Positions 19,419 through 28,052 are shown, counted from the first letter of the stretch. The stretch: DNA of 64,000 nt from Paenibacillus sp. (GCA_023512345.1 JAILZT010000002.1:434001-498000); one strand, 5' to 3'. Numbers and translations: made by a program. Notes: generated by a model from the sequence alone, not told the origin.

Positions 19419-19465
19419 AATTGACAGAATAAAACTTCAAAGAGCGCTTAATTTTTTTGAATATT

Positions 19466-19484
19466 TAGTTTAGTAACTAAACTT
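19466..19484 (+). promoter_or_regulatory. MarR operator site 2
   Basis: TAGTTTA-N5-TAAACTT; the inner 17 bp (19467-19483) form a perfect palindrome, AGTTTAGTAACTAAACT. The same motif lies in the promoter of the marR gene at 21069. Confidence 0.75.
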
Positions 19485-19565
19485 ATTGCTACAACCTGGC
19501 TCTCTTTCACCCAATCAAGGCAACGATACAAGTAAAAAATATATCTTGTAAAAGGAGAAATCTTT

Positions 19566-20642
19566 ATGAAGGAACGTATTGTAGTCGTTGGCGGATATGG
19601 TCATGTGGGACAAAAGATATGCACAGAGCTGGGTGAGCGATATCCGGGTAAAGTTTATGCTGCTGGAAGAAATTTTGCTCGTGCAGAGCAATTCAGCCTC
19701 TCAACCGGTGGGAAAGTGAAGCCATTACAACTCGATATCGGATATCCGATCGACTTAGGTATTTGGGATACCATTAAGCTGATCGTTATGTGCTTGGACC
19801 AAACAGATACCACATTTGTTCAGGCTTGTTTGGATAGAGGGATTGATTATGTGGACATATCCGCCAATGATTTGTTTCTCTCCCAGGTGGAAAGATTACA
19901 TGCAGAAGCAGCAAGCAGCCGTGCAACAGCAGTGCTAAGTGTTGGTCTTGCTCCGGGGCTGACAAACTTGATGGCCCACTATGCTAAACGTCTAATGGAT
20001 CAGACGAATGCCATAGACATCTCCATTATGTTGGGAATGGGGGATCAGCACGGCAATGCCGCAATCGAATGGACTATAGACAACTTGGGCACAAAATTTG
20101 ATGTAATTCAGGATGGAGTCCGCACTGAAGTAATGAGTTTCACAGAGGGTAAAAAAACGGATTTTGGGGCGGGGCTAGGCCGTAAAAAAGCGTATCGATT
20201 CAACTTTTCGGATCAGCATGTGCTTCCGCGAACACTCGACGTATTATCGGTTTCCACACGTCTGTGTTTCGATTCATCTGCGGTGACGGGGTTTCTTGCT
20301 TGGTTAAGAGCATTAGGAGTGTTCTCTTTATTGGAATTCACGCCGATTCGCTCTGCCGCCATACTGTTGTTCAGCAAGATAAAATTAGGAAAAGAAATGT
20401 TTGCAGTAAAAATTGATGCATGGGGGACAAAGGGTCAGCAAGACATGTTAGTCGAGTGCTTCTTACAGGGAAAAAAGGAAGCCGAAATTACTGCCAAGGT
20501 GGCTGTTGTCGTTGCAGATGCTATCTACCATTCCTCGCATCCACATGGTGTATATCATATCGAGCAGTTGTTTAGATTAGAGGACTTGCTAGGTTCTATT
20601 GATCAAGTAGTGACCTATGAAACCAGAATTATTTCTGCATAA
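19566..20642 (+). CDS. Saccharopine-dehydrogenase-like NAD(P)-binding protein
   Basis: A 358-residue Rossmann protein with VVVGGYGHVGQ at 5-15 and the saccharopine dehydrogenase NADP-binding-domain pattern (VKPLQLDI, CLDRGIDYVDIS, GLAPGLTN). Proteins of this family reduce or oxidise diverse carbonyl compounds; many are not lysine enzymes, and this one has no lysine-pathway neighbours. SD AAGGAGAA precedes the ATG. Two operator sites upstream match one at the convergent marR gene, whose stop overlaps this gene by 14 bp. Hence it is probably the target of that repressor. Confidence 0.85.
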   Translation: MKERIVVVGGYGHVGQKICTELGERYPGKVYAAGRNFARAEQFSLSTGGKVKPLQLDIGYPIDLGIWDTIKLIVMCLDQTDTTFVQACLDRGIDYVDISANDLFLSQVERLHAEAASSRATAVLSVGLAPGLTNLMAHYAKRLMDQTNAIDISIMLGMGDQHGNAAIEWTIDNLGTKFDVIQDGVRTEVMSFTEGKKTDFGAGLGRKKAYRFNFSDQHVLPRTLDVLSVSTRLCFDSSAVTGFLAWLRALGVFSLLEFTPIRSAAILLFSKIKLGKEMFAVKIDAWGTKGQQDMLVECFLQGKKEAEITAKVAVVVADAIYHSSHPHGVYHIEQLFRLEDLLGSIDQVVTYETRIISA

Positions 20643-21063
20643 ATTCATTTAGCTTTTGAATACATCTTTCGAAAATTTGAATCTCTTCTTCATTTAATTG
20701 CGCACTAAGCTCTTTGTAGAAATTTAGATGCACTTCTTCGTGTGCTAGGTAAGCATTCTTCCCCTTTTCTGTTAGTGAGATCAATACAGCCCTGGAATCA
20801 TCGGGGTGAGCAGAACGCTTAACGAGTTCTTTTGCTTCTAAGCGAGCATAAATCTGTGTCACTGCCCCTTTTGTTACGCCGAGTCGGGAAGCCAGTTCAC
20901 TCATAAGGATCTCCCCGTCATAACCAATGGCGTCAATCGTATGAATTTCACTTGGAGTGAGCGGGCCTGCGTCTCCATAGGTATGAGGATGGCGTTCAAG
21001 TCTTTGCAACTGCATAAATAATTTGCCTAGATTATGACTTCCTGTTTTCATTTTTTTATCCAT
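20629..21063 (-). CDS. MarR-family repressor
   Basis: A 144-residue winged-helix regulator. The recognition region reads LASRLGVTKGAVTQIYARLE, followed by the wing residues HPDDSRAVLISLTEKG. No SD site precedes the ATG: the -10 box of its promoter ends only six bases upstream, so the mRNA is predicted to be leaderless. The operator within that promoter matches the two sites upstream of the convergent oxidoreductase gene, which argues for autorepression plus control of that neighbour. Confidence 0.9.
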   Translation of the reverse strand: MDKKMKTGSHNLGKLFMQLQRLERHPHTYGDAGPLTPSEIHTIDAIGYDGEILMSELASRLGVTKGAVTQIYARLEAKELVKRSAHPDDSRAVLISLTEKGKNAYLAHEEVHLNFYKELSAQLNEEEIQIFERCIQKLNEFMQK

Positions 21064-21099
21064 GCTTTTAGTTTAGTTTTTAAACTATTATTTTGTCAA
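21064..21099 (-). promoter_or_regulatory. Leaderless promoter of marR with operator site 3
   Basis: On the minus strand TTGACA (21099-21094), an 18-bp spacer and TAAACT (21075-21070). TAGTTTA-N5-TAAACTA (21069-21087) overlaps the -10 box. Transcription would start at or next to the ATG. Confidence 0.7.
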
Positions 21100-21142
21100 G
21101 ACGAGCCATTCAATTCTGGATTAGACAGCCCAAGTAAGTAAA

Positions 21143-21175
21143 GAAGCTGGCGCATGTGCGCCAGCTTCCTTTATT
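21143..21175 (-). terminator. Terminator of the VTC/DUF4956/lipoprotein operon
   Basis: GAAGCTGGCGCA pairs with TGCGCCAGCTTC (12 bp, nearly no loop). T-rich sequence flanks it on both strands, so it can also act on plus-strand transcripts. Confidence 0.75.
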
Positions 21176-21197
21176 CATGTGTTCATTCGATTTTCCG

Positions 21198-23237
21198 TTA
21201 CAAGGTGCTTTCGTTTGTAGGGGCTGTCACTCCATCAGGGGCTACTCCGTCAGGAGCTACTCCATCAGGCCGAACACCGTCAGGCATTACACCGTCAGGT
21301 CTTACACCACCATCGGGTCTTACACCTTTGGATCTACCACCTCCACCGCCTCCGCCAAATTCGTTGATTTTAGCAGCCGTTACTCCCGTTTCGTCCAACC
21401 AAGTAACGCTGGTTGTAATCTCAAACCCAGTCACCTTCGTGCCTCCAGTATACTCCCCATCCGCATAATAACCGCTCACTTCACTGCCAGTGGATGTACC
21501 TCCTGAGTAAAGGGTGTAAGACCCGCCTTTCTTCAGAACTGGCGAACTGATTACCACGGTTTGATAATCTTTTTCGGGCGCTAAGGTCATGATATTGTTA
21601 CCCTCGCTATCTTCCAGATGAACTAAAGTTCCGGCCTTCTGTGTCTGTGGAAAACTCATAAGGAGCGAGAATTGACTCGAACTGTCTGATGGCGCTTGGG
21701 CCATTCCCGAACTTCCCGCTGCCGCTAAGGTTCCACCTGTCATTTCGAAGGTGCCGTCATAGTCCAATGTGCCATTGCCGCTGCCGGTTGGACCACTCAC
21801 AACCACAGTGCCGCCAGACATGGAGAGGGATCCATTAGAGTCCAATCCGTCGCCTAGAGAATTAACCGTTAAGTAGCCTCCGGTGATATTAAGCAGATTG
21901 GTTGTTCCACCTGATGCATTCGTTCCGTCATCAGAGGCAACCACATGAGTTTCGCCACCTGAAATCGTGATCACAGATCCTTCGATTCCTTCATAACTTT
22001 TGGTGATATCGACCTTACCGCCGGAAATCGTTAATGAGGTACCCGCATGCAATCCGTCATCGCCAGATGTAATACCGAGTTCTCCACCAGCCACAACTAC
22101 ACTTACGTTACTGTGAATGGCATCATCTGCAGAATCAATCGCAAAGGTTCCGTTATTAATCACAATGTTACCTGCAGCTTTCACACCTTTTGCACTTAGG
22201 GATTCTGCTTCTTCCGCTTCATCCGTCTCTTCCGTTTCAGTCGTGGACTCGGTTGTATCGCCGCCCCATGGGCCGCCTTGCCCTCTCTCTTCCACTTTCG
22301 GCGCAGCGTTCTGATTGCCGCCGCCCGTAACCATGGAATAGGTCCCGCCATCAATCAATACGGAGGTCGCCGCTTGAATTCCATCGGCACCCGCCTTAAC
22401 ATCAAACGTTCCACCTGCTATAGCAATAAATCCTTTAGCAGCATCGGTGTCATTGGTTGCTTTGATGCCATCTCCTTCTGCGACGATTGTTATATTCCCG
22501 TCTGCAACAGCAACCATGTCACGACCTAGAATTCCGTCATCAGCTGCCTGAATCTCAATAGTTCCTTCAATGATTTTGAGGTCGTCCTTACTTGTTATCC
22601 CGTTGTTGTAGTTAGCGAGAACCGATAGTTTACCGGTTCCATTAATCGTTAGATCCGCCTTACTGAAAATGGCTGCATTGGGTTCATCCGTTGAAGCATC
22701 CTCAAGTACATAGGTTTTCCCATCGGTAATAACGTTCTCAGTTCCTTCTTGCAGTGTAATCATTGCATTCTTAGCTTCTTTGATGTAGATCGGAGCGTTG
22801 TCACTGTCATGAATGTTCACACCGTTCAAGACTAACCGTACGTTCCCTTCATCCTGTACATCAACTACAACCTGACCTTCGGTGAGCGTTCCGCTTAGGA
22901 CATAGGTTCCTGCTGCAGTAATTGTCACCGAGCCATCCTTTGCTTCAGCCCCCGAACCTTTAATGCTGGCGTTTGTTCCATTCAGTGTTATTAGAACCGG
23001 ATTCTCTGTACTCCAATCCGTAGCTTGATCATCTTCATCAAAGGTCACCAAATCTGCCAGCTTCATACTAACCTGTTGTCCATCTACAGCGACTGCGGCC
23101 TGCTCTGTTGTAATTGCTGTGGTCGCCTCAACAGCCGTCTGTGCCTCAGATGTATTTCCACAAGCAGCGATTAAGGCTGCACTCATAAACACCATCGATA
23201 ACTTACCTAATTTACTTCGTTTAATTAACTTCTTCAT
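21198..23237 (-). CDS. Beta-helix carbohydrate-binding-domain lipoprotein
   Basis: A 679-residue lipoprotein with lipobox ALIAAC (Cys at about 26). The central part is built of short repeats rich in ISGG, GDDGLHAG, ADDAIHSN and SLGDGLDSNG, the pattern of the right-handed beta-helix carbohydrate-binding-like family often found beside CotH, DUF4956 and VTC genes. The C-terminus has a run of seven Gly and then six repeats of a (R/A)PDG(V/G) pentapeptide encoded by a 15-bp tandem repeat. It is the last gene of the operon, 29 bp after DUF4956. SD AAGGAAAG precedes the ATG. Ligand and function are unknown. Confidence 0.82.
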   Translation of the reverse strand: MKKLIKRSKLGKLSMVFMSAALIAACGNTSEAQTAVEATTAITTEQAAVAVDGQQVSMKLADLVTFDEDDQATDWSTENPVLITLNGTNASIKGSGAEAKDGSVTITAAGTYVLSGTLTEGQVVVDVQDEGNVRLVLNGVNIHDSDNAPIYIKEAKNAMITLQEGTENVITDGKTYVLEDASTDEPNAAIFSKADLTINGTGKLSVLANYNNGITSKDDLKIIEGTIEIQAADDGILGRDMVAVADGNITIVAEGDGIKATNDTDAAKGFIAIAGGTFDVKAGADGIQAATSVLIDGGTYSMVTGGGNQNAAPKVEERGQGGPWGGDTTESTTETEETDEAEEAESLSAKGVKAAGNIVINNGTFAIDSADDAIHSNVSVVVAGGELGITSGDDGLHAGTSLTISGGKVDITKSYEGIEGSVITISGGETHVVASDDGTNASGGTTNLLNITGGYLTVNSLGDGLDSNGSLSMSGGTVVVSGPTGSGNGTLDYDGTFEMTGGTLAAAGSSGMAQAPSDSSSQFSLLMSFPQTQKAGTLVHLEDSEGNNIMTLAPEKDYQTVVISSPVLKKGGSYTLYSGGTSTGSEVSGYYADGEYTGGTKVTGFEITTSVTWLDETGVTAAKINEFGGGGGGGRSKGVRPDGGVRPDGVMPDGVRPDGVAPDGVAPDGVTAPTNESTL
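21228..21325. repeat. 15-bp tandem repeat coding a pentapeptide array
   Basis: About six copies of a CCGTCAGGxxxTACA-type unit (reverse strand PDG-V) at the 3' end of the lipoprotein gene. One unit is a partial variant. Copy number is likely to vary between strains. Confidence 0.8.
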
Positions 23238-23266
23238 ATCTCATCTTTCCTTTCAGTTTACTTATT

Positions 23267-23950
23267 TTAATAATCAGTTGAGGTAGGACTCATCGTCAGC
23301 GAGATGTCCAGGTTGCCGTTTCTGCAACGTATATCATCCAGAAATTCCTTCTGGTTCGTAAGCCCATCCATCGAAACGGCATATACCAGCTCATACAAGC
23401 TGCCGAGCTCTGTCGTTCTAATCTTTTTAAGCTCATATCCAATGTTATATTTTTTAAAAATTTCGTCGAAGGCTTCGTCATATCCCAAATTCTCTGGAAT
23501 CGTCACTTTAAGCATTCTCTGTAATGTTTTTCTCACGCCAAAGTTAAAGTGGTTCAGGATGAACATGAGCACGCACAGGATCACTGTAAACAATACGGCG
23601 TAACCGAAGGATCCCACTCCGCAAGCAAGTCCGGAGGCCATGGTGAACAGGACAAACGTAATATCTTTTGGATCGCCTGGAGCGCTTCTAAACCGAATGA
23701 TGGAGAAAGCTCCGGCAAGGCTGAAGGCTCTTGCAATATTGCTGCCGATCAAAAGAATAATGATTGCCACAATCACCGGCAGCAAGACCATAGTCAAGGT
23801 GAAGCTTTGAGAATATGAATTGGGATTAGTTTTCATATAAGTGAAGCTGATGATGCCGCCTAGTACGATGGATAAAAGGATGGTTATGACTGCATTGGTT
23901 AAACTTAAATCTGTATTTGTTAAAGTAGTGTTGAAGATTGAATCAAGCAT
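23267..23950 (-). CDS. DUF4956 membrane protein
   Basis: A membrane protein of 227 residues from the ATG at 23950, or 230 from a GTG at 23959. The ATG is preferred because AAGGGAGAG lies eight to nine bases before it. Four hydrophobic segments lie in residues 18-140, with the family-typical IARAFSLAGAFSIIRFRSAP loop between them, followed by a cytoplasmic domain of about 90 residues. DUF4956 proteins are usually encoded next to VTC-domain proteins; their activity is unknown. It overlaps the VTC stop by 8 bp, suggesting translational coupling. Confidence 0.85.
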   Translation of the reverse strand: MLDSIFNTTLTNTDLSLTNAVITILLSIVLGGIISFTYMKTNPNSYSQSFTLTMVLLPVIVAIIILLIGSNIARAFSLAGAFSIIRFRSAPGDPKDITFVLFTMASGLACGVGSFGYAVLFTVILCVLMFILNHFNFGVRKTLQRMLKVTIPENLGYDEAFDEIFKKYNIGYELKKIRTTELGSLYELVYAVSMDGLTNQKEFLDDIRCRNGNLDISLTMSPTSTDY

Positions 23951-24686
23951 AGATGACACTCTCCCTTTCGATTTTGCTGTTATTCAGCATCTTTCTATAT
24001 TCATTACCGTACTTGGAAAAGCTTGTACGGAACATTTCGTGTTCGGACAGCATTTTCGACAGCCACAACGGAACCGTCTTCTCTGCTTTCACTTCCATCA
24101 ACCATTGGCCATTCTCCACCAGAGGTTCTCCGTGGTCTCCATTTTCCAGCTTAAGATCATACCGTCTGCTTCTAATATTGGTGTCGAAGGTAATTCTGAG
24201 ATCTCGGTTTTGTTTGCAGAACAGCGCTTTTCTCTCATAAGCCAGGTACACTTTTGGGTGCAATTCATAGCGTTTCAGGAAATACGTGATTTCATTGATG
24301 ACCTGTTTATTCATGTAATCCTTTAACTCAGGTTCAAGTCCAGTACGGACAAAATCATAGGCTTCATTTAATTGAAGCGCCGTTCTTCTTTTATTGACCA
24401 GCCCGAATACCTTTTTCTTGATTTCCAGATACACTTTCGCATCCTGATTCGGAACACCGTAAGCTCTTAATCGAAGTTTTTCCTTATACTTTGGCTTCGC
24501 CAGGCTGTTTCGAATCAACGCATCATTGGGTGTATCAAAATATAAATTACTTATGGAATAAAACTCATGCTGTTTGTTGTACTCGTCCAGTTCCATATAC
24601 TCCAGCAATTTATTGTAGAATGTGTGATAGCCACCATGATCAAGTAAGTACTTGTTCTCGTATCGGTTAAACACCTCTATAGCCAT
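23943..24686 (-). CDS. VTC-domain protein (polyphosphate polymerase-like)
   Basis: A 247-residue protein of the CYTH/VTC superfamily. Basic and acidic residues lining the tunnel are in place: RYENKYLL near the N-terminus, SNLYFDTP, KLRLRAYG, VYLEIKKK, VYLAYERKA, LRITFDTNIRSR and WLMEVKAE. In yeast Vtc4 the equivalent set binds ATP and polyphosphate. Polyphosphate synthesis is thus possible but unproven for this branch. The ATG at 24686 has GAGAGG eleven bases upstream; an in-frame TTG at 24695 is too close to it. First gene of the operon, divergent from the two-component system. Confidence 0.85.
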   Translation of the reverse strand: MAIEVFNRYENKYLLDHGGYHTFYNKLLEYMELDEYNKQHEFYSISNLYFDTPNDALIRNSLAKPKYKEKLRLRAYGVPNQDAKVYLEIKKKVFGLVNKRRTALQLNEAYDFVRTGLEPELKDYMNKQVINEITYFLKRYELHPKVYLAYERKALFCKQNRDLRITFDTNIRSRRYDLKLENGDHGEPLVENGQWLMEVKAEKTVPLWLSKMLSEHEMFRTSFSKYGNEYRKMLNNSKIERESVIYA

Positions 24687-24743
24687 AGGGTTCAAATCCT
24701 CTCTATTCTATATTCTCGTGTGGATATCTCGTTTGCTCATGTT

Positions 24744-24777
24744 TGAATCTTAGCCCCCGAACCTTTAATGAATCTTA
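24744..24777. promoter_or_regulatory. Candidate response-regulator direct repeats
   Basis: TGAATCTTA occurs at 24744 and 24769, 25 bp apart, between the divergent VTC operon and the OmpR-type regulator gene. Direct repeats are the usual target form of this regulator family. Evidence is the repeat alone. Confidence 0.4.
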
Positions 24778-24912
24778 AATGCTTTTACATTCCGTTAATA
24801 TTTCTATAGCTACTTCATCATTACTTGAGCCCCTTAAGGTTCGCTAAAGGTAATCTTGATATAATTACTTCAATAAACAGATCCATAATTTACGATAGAG
24901 GATGGCAAACCC

Positions 24913-25590
24913 ATGAGAATATTAATCGTAGAAGATGAGCTTCATCTTGCGGAGGCCTTAACCCAAATATTAAAGAAACATAATTACTCCGTAGATGCTG
25001 TACATGACGGCAGATCGGGTCTGGATTACGCTCTAAGCGGGATATATGATTTGCTGCTGCTCGACATTATGATGCCTGAAATGGATGGGTACAGCGTACT
25101 CAAGAAAATTCGAAGTGAGGGCCTGTCCACTCCCGTAATTTTTCTTACCGCAAAGGGGGAGATCACAGATATGGTGACAGGTCTGGATCATGGTGCGGAT
25201 GACTATATTGCCAAACCTTTTTCGTCGGAAGAACTGTTGGCAAGAATACGGGCTGCGTTAAGGCGTAAAGGTGAGGTTATTCCGGATGATGCTCTGAAAT
25301 TCGGGGATATAGAGCTCCAAACAACGAATCTGAGACTCACTGTCAAAGGGAAAGAGATGAAGCTGAATTTAAAGGAAAGTGAATTATTAGAGCTTCTTAT
25401 ATCGAGGAAACAAGCCGTTACCTCCAAAGAACAAATCATTGAAAAACTATGGGGATTTGATTCTGAGGTAGAACACAACAATGTGGAGGTATACATTTCT
25501 TTTTTGCGAAAAAAACTTACCTTCTTGAATTCGGCCGTACGCATTAGCACGCTCCGAGGCGTAGGGTATGTATTAGAGGTGACCACTTAA
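24913..25590 (+). CDS. OmpR-family response regulator
   Basis: A 225-residue regulator: receiver domain with acidic pair E7/D8, phospho-acceptor D51 (LLLLDIMMPEMDGY) and FLTAKG/IAKPF switch residues, then a winged-helix output domain ending STLRGVGYVLE. Its stop overlaps the kinase start (TAATG). Divergence from the VTC/DUF4956/lipoprotein operon with a 226-bp shared region suggests that this operon is its target. Confidence 0.93.
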   Translation: MRILIVEDELHLAEALTQILKKHNYSVDAVHDGRSGLDYALSGIYDLLLLDIMMPEMDGYSVLKKIRSEGLSTPVIFLTAKGEITDMVTGLDHGADDYIAKPFSSEELLARIRAALRRKGEVIPDDALKFGDIELQTTNLRLTVKGKEMKLNLKESELLELLISRKQAVTSKEQIIEKLWGFDSEVEHNNVEVYISFLRKKLTFLNSAVRISTLRGVGYVLEVTT

Positions 25591-26855
25591 TGTTCACGAA
25601 GCTCAGAAATCGATTTCTTATAGTTAACCTAGCCACCATCTCTGTGATGATGCTTGTAGCCTTTGTTTCTATATATATGATTACCTATCAGGACGTGCGG
25701 AGAAGTATCGATATGGAACTCCATAAAATCACGGAGAATAATGAGTACCCCCAAGGCAATTTCGATCGCCCGCGCATCGAACCAACCTCACCCGAAACGG
25801 ATGGCGGCCCTATGGACAACGGGAAGTTTCCGCCAGAACGTTCGATTTTCTTCATGGTGAAAACCGATCAGGAGCGGGGTATTACGGACAAAATCTCCAA
25901 ATTTGATATCGACAATGAACTTTATGAGCTTGCGCTGCAGGAAGCTGTATCTATGAACAAGGACACCGGTCAATTCAACTTGGGCGGGAGTGACTGGACC
26001 TTTAGCGTTCAGCCAACCGATGAGGGATTCATGTATGTATTCCTTGACGTCACCGACCAGCAGGGTATTTTGACGAATTTAATCTACACCTTCGCTGTTG
26101 TAGGGTCGGTGATGCTGATTGCTTTATTCTTCACAAGCCGATTCTTCGCTAATCGGTCGATCACTCCGGTTAAGGAAGCATTCGATAAACAAAAGCAATT
26201 CATTGCTGATGCCTCCCATGAACTTAAGACACCTCTAGCCATCATTAACACCAATACAGATGTGCTTTTATCCAATAGCGAAGACACGATAGACAATCAG
26301 TCCAAGTGGCTGTACTATATCAAATCAGAAACCGAAAGAATGACAAGACTCACTAATGACCTTTTATACTTGACCCAAATGGATGATTCCAAAACAAACA
26401 TGATCTTTACGAAGTTCAACATCAGCGACACGGTTGAAGACATCATTTTGACTATGGAAGCCGTTATTTTCGAGAAGCATCTTTCCCTTGAATATGACAT
26501 TGAACCCAACTTGACGGTGTACGGAAGCAGCGAGCAAATTAGGCAGGTCGTCATGATCCTCTTAGATAATGCTGTGAAGTATGCCAATTCTAAAGGCTCC
26601 GTTACCCTTTCTCTGAAAAAACAGCAGAACGAAGTCATTCTATCGGTATCCAATACTGGAGAGGGTATTGCTGCGGAACACCTAACTAGAATCTTTGATC
26701 GATTTTACCGAACCGATGCTTCTAGGGCCCGCAAGCAGGGGGGTTATGGCTTGGGTCTGGCTATTGCTAAGTCCATTATTGATCAGCACAAAGGAAAAAT
26801 TTACGCCAAAAGTGTAATCAGTGAATCCACCACGTTCTATGTTCATCTTTCTTAA
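25590..26855 (+). CDS. Sensor histidine kinase partner
   Basis: A 421-residue kinase with a membrane helix near the N-terminus (about 10-32), an extracellular domain of about 125 residues with a proline-rich loop, and a second helix (about 163-183). The HisKA box is FIADASHELKTPLAIINT; the ATP-binding domain has LDNAVKYA and GGYGLGLAIA motifs. No HAMP domain is obvious. The sensor domain is not one I recognise. It is translationally coupled to the regulator gene. Confidence 0.93.
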   Translation: MFTKLRNRFLIVNLATISVMMLVAFVSIYMITYQDVRRSIDMELHKITENNEYPQGNFDRPRIEPTSPETDGGPMDNGKFPPERSIFFMVKTDQERGITDKISKFDIDNELYELALQEAVSMNKDTGQFNLGGSDWTFSVQPTDEGFMYVFLDVTDQQGILTNLIYTFAVVGSVMLIALFFTSRFFANRSITPVKEAFDKQKQFIADASHELKTPLAIINTNTDVLLSNSEDTIDNQSKWLYYIKSETERMTRLTNDLLYLTQMDDSKTNMIFTKFNISDTVEDIILTMEAVIFEKHLSLEYDIEPNLTVYGSSEQIRQVVMILLDNAVKYANSKGSVTLSLKKQQNEVILSVSNTGEGIAAEHLTRIFDRFYRTDASRARKQGGYGLGLAIAKSIIDQHKGKIYAKSVISESTTFYVHLS

Positions 26856-26881
26856 CTCGTTGGTTTGAGCGCTTTATCTGG

Positions 26882-26917
26882 TAGGGCTGAATGATTTTGA
26901 TTATCCCCTCAGCCCTT
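26882..26917. terminator. Possible shared hairpin between convergent genes
   Basis: AGGGCTGA pairs with TCAGCCCT between the kinase gene and the convergent flavoprotein gene, touching the stop codon of the latter. No T run follows on either strand, so termination is uncertain. Confidence 0.35.
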
Positions 26918-27503
26918 ACCCATCCACCTTTTTAAAATATTGATATATCTTATTGAGCTTTTCTTTCTGCTTGCCCCGCGGACTCTCCATACTGCCAAAC
27001 TCAAAAAACTTCACTTTTTTGATCCCTACATAGTTGAAAAGTGCCTTTCGCATTAATGCTTTATGAGCGTTATTCAACCAAATCAACGGGTAATGGGCAG
27101 GCCCCTTCATGCTGGAAATACAAACTACTGACTTCCCCTTTAAAAGCCCCTCCGGCAACAGTTTTCCGGTATCCTTATACGCAAATCCAGAAGCAAACAT
27201 CTGGTCAATGTATCCCATAAGCATAGCTGGAGGACGTCCCCACCAGATCGGATAGACAAACACAATCTTGTCGGCCCATTTAAGCTGCTCCCTGTATGGA
27301 GTAAGATCCGGGTCCTTATGCATATCTCGTCTGCGTTTGGTTTCATTAAATACTAATAGCGGATTAAAACCTTCCTCATATAAATCCAATACTTTTACCT
27401 CTTGAATGGCCGTATTCTCTTTACTCCCTCTAATAACTTCCTGCAAGAATGCATAACTCAGGCTCTGGTGATTCGGATGAGTATATACAACTAATATGTT
27501 CAT
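26916..27503 (-). CDS. Flavodoxin-fold NAD(P)H oxidoreductase (YwrO/KefF-like)
   Basis: A 195-residue quinone reductase-like flavoprotein: MNILVVYTHPNHQSLSYAF (flavin phosphate loop), VFVYPIWWGRPPAMLMGYID and SSMKGPAHYP are typical of the DT-diaphorase/YwrO family. A frame continues 100 residues upstream, but the ATG at 27503 is preceded by GGAGG and starts the conserved fold, so the extension is discarded. It is divergent from a MarR gene, the usual arrangement for electrophile or quinone response. Electrophile reduction is inferred. Confidence 0.9.
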   Translation of the reverse strand: MNILVVYTHPNHQSLSYAFLQEVIRGSKENTAIQEVKVLDLYEEGFNPLLVFNETKRRRDMHKDPDLTPYREQLKWADKIVFVYPIWWGRPPAMLMGYIDQMFASGFAYKDTGKLLPEGLLKGKSVVCISSMKGPAHYPLIWLNNAHKALMRKALFNYVGIKKVKFFEFGSMESPRGKQKEKLNKIYQYFKKVDG

Positions 27504-27520
27504 TAAAAAACCTCCATTAC

Positions 27521-27575
27521 TTGTCATTTGATAAGCAAAGGGTAGCACGTATTCGTTATAGTTGTCAAATGATAA
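27521..27575. promoter_or_regulatory. Paired candidate MarR operators
   Basis: TTGTCATTTGATAA (27521) and TTGTCAAATGATAA (27562) differ at two central positions and lie 41 bp apart, about four helical turns, between the divergent flavoprotein and MarR genes. Confidence 0.6.
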
Positions 27576-27623
27576 TTGTTTTATGATAATTATTTTGCTA
27601 TCGTTTATTTTAGAGGTGATTTT

Positions 27624-28052
27624 ATGGATAAGAACAATCTGTTCCAACAATTTGTAGCCTTCACGGCTTCCGTACATCAAATATCGAATGAGCTTTCCAA
27701 AGATGTGAAATCCGAAGCGATCACACCTGTTCAATATAAAATTCTTGAATACATTGCTGTCAGTCAGCCTATTACGATAAGCGAAATCAGTGAGTGTATG
27801 CATATATCTATGCCGAATACGAGCCGTGAACTCAGAAAGTTAGGGGAGAAGGAACTCATAGACAAGGTCTCCGACGAGGAAGATCGGCGTAAACAATATA
27901 TTCGGCTTTCCGAAAAAGGGGGGGCGATGATGGACGAGGCTTTTCAACGGATGGAGTCTCAATTCAATCAACGTATCGAAAAGGCTTCAGAGGAGGAGCT
28001 GCAGGAAATCGAGCGTGCGCTTCATCTACTTCACAGCAAGGTGTTTTACTGA
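27624..28052 (+). CDS. MarR-family regulator
   Basis: A 142-residue winged-helix protein: ISEISECMHISMPNTSRELRKL as helix-turn-helix and SDEEDRRKQYIRLSEKG as wing. The ATG at 27624 has GAGGTG seven bases before it; the upstream frame to 27576 is dropped. It probably represses the divergent flavoprotein gene and itself through the paired sites between them. The last 27 bp overlap the convergent vanZ-like gene. Confidence 0.9.
   Translation: MDKNNLFQQFVAFTASVHQISNELSKDVKSEAITPVQYKILEYIAVSQPITISEISECMHISMPNTSRELRKLGEKELIDKVSDEEDRRKQYIRLSEKGGAMMDEAFQRMESQFNQRIEKASEEELQEIERALHLLHSKVFY

Noticed and set aside
27504-27803. 100-residue extension of the flavoprotein
   Set aside because: Runs across the divergent promoter and into the MarR coding region; the GGAGG-preceded ATG at 27503 fits the family.
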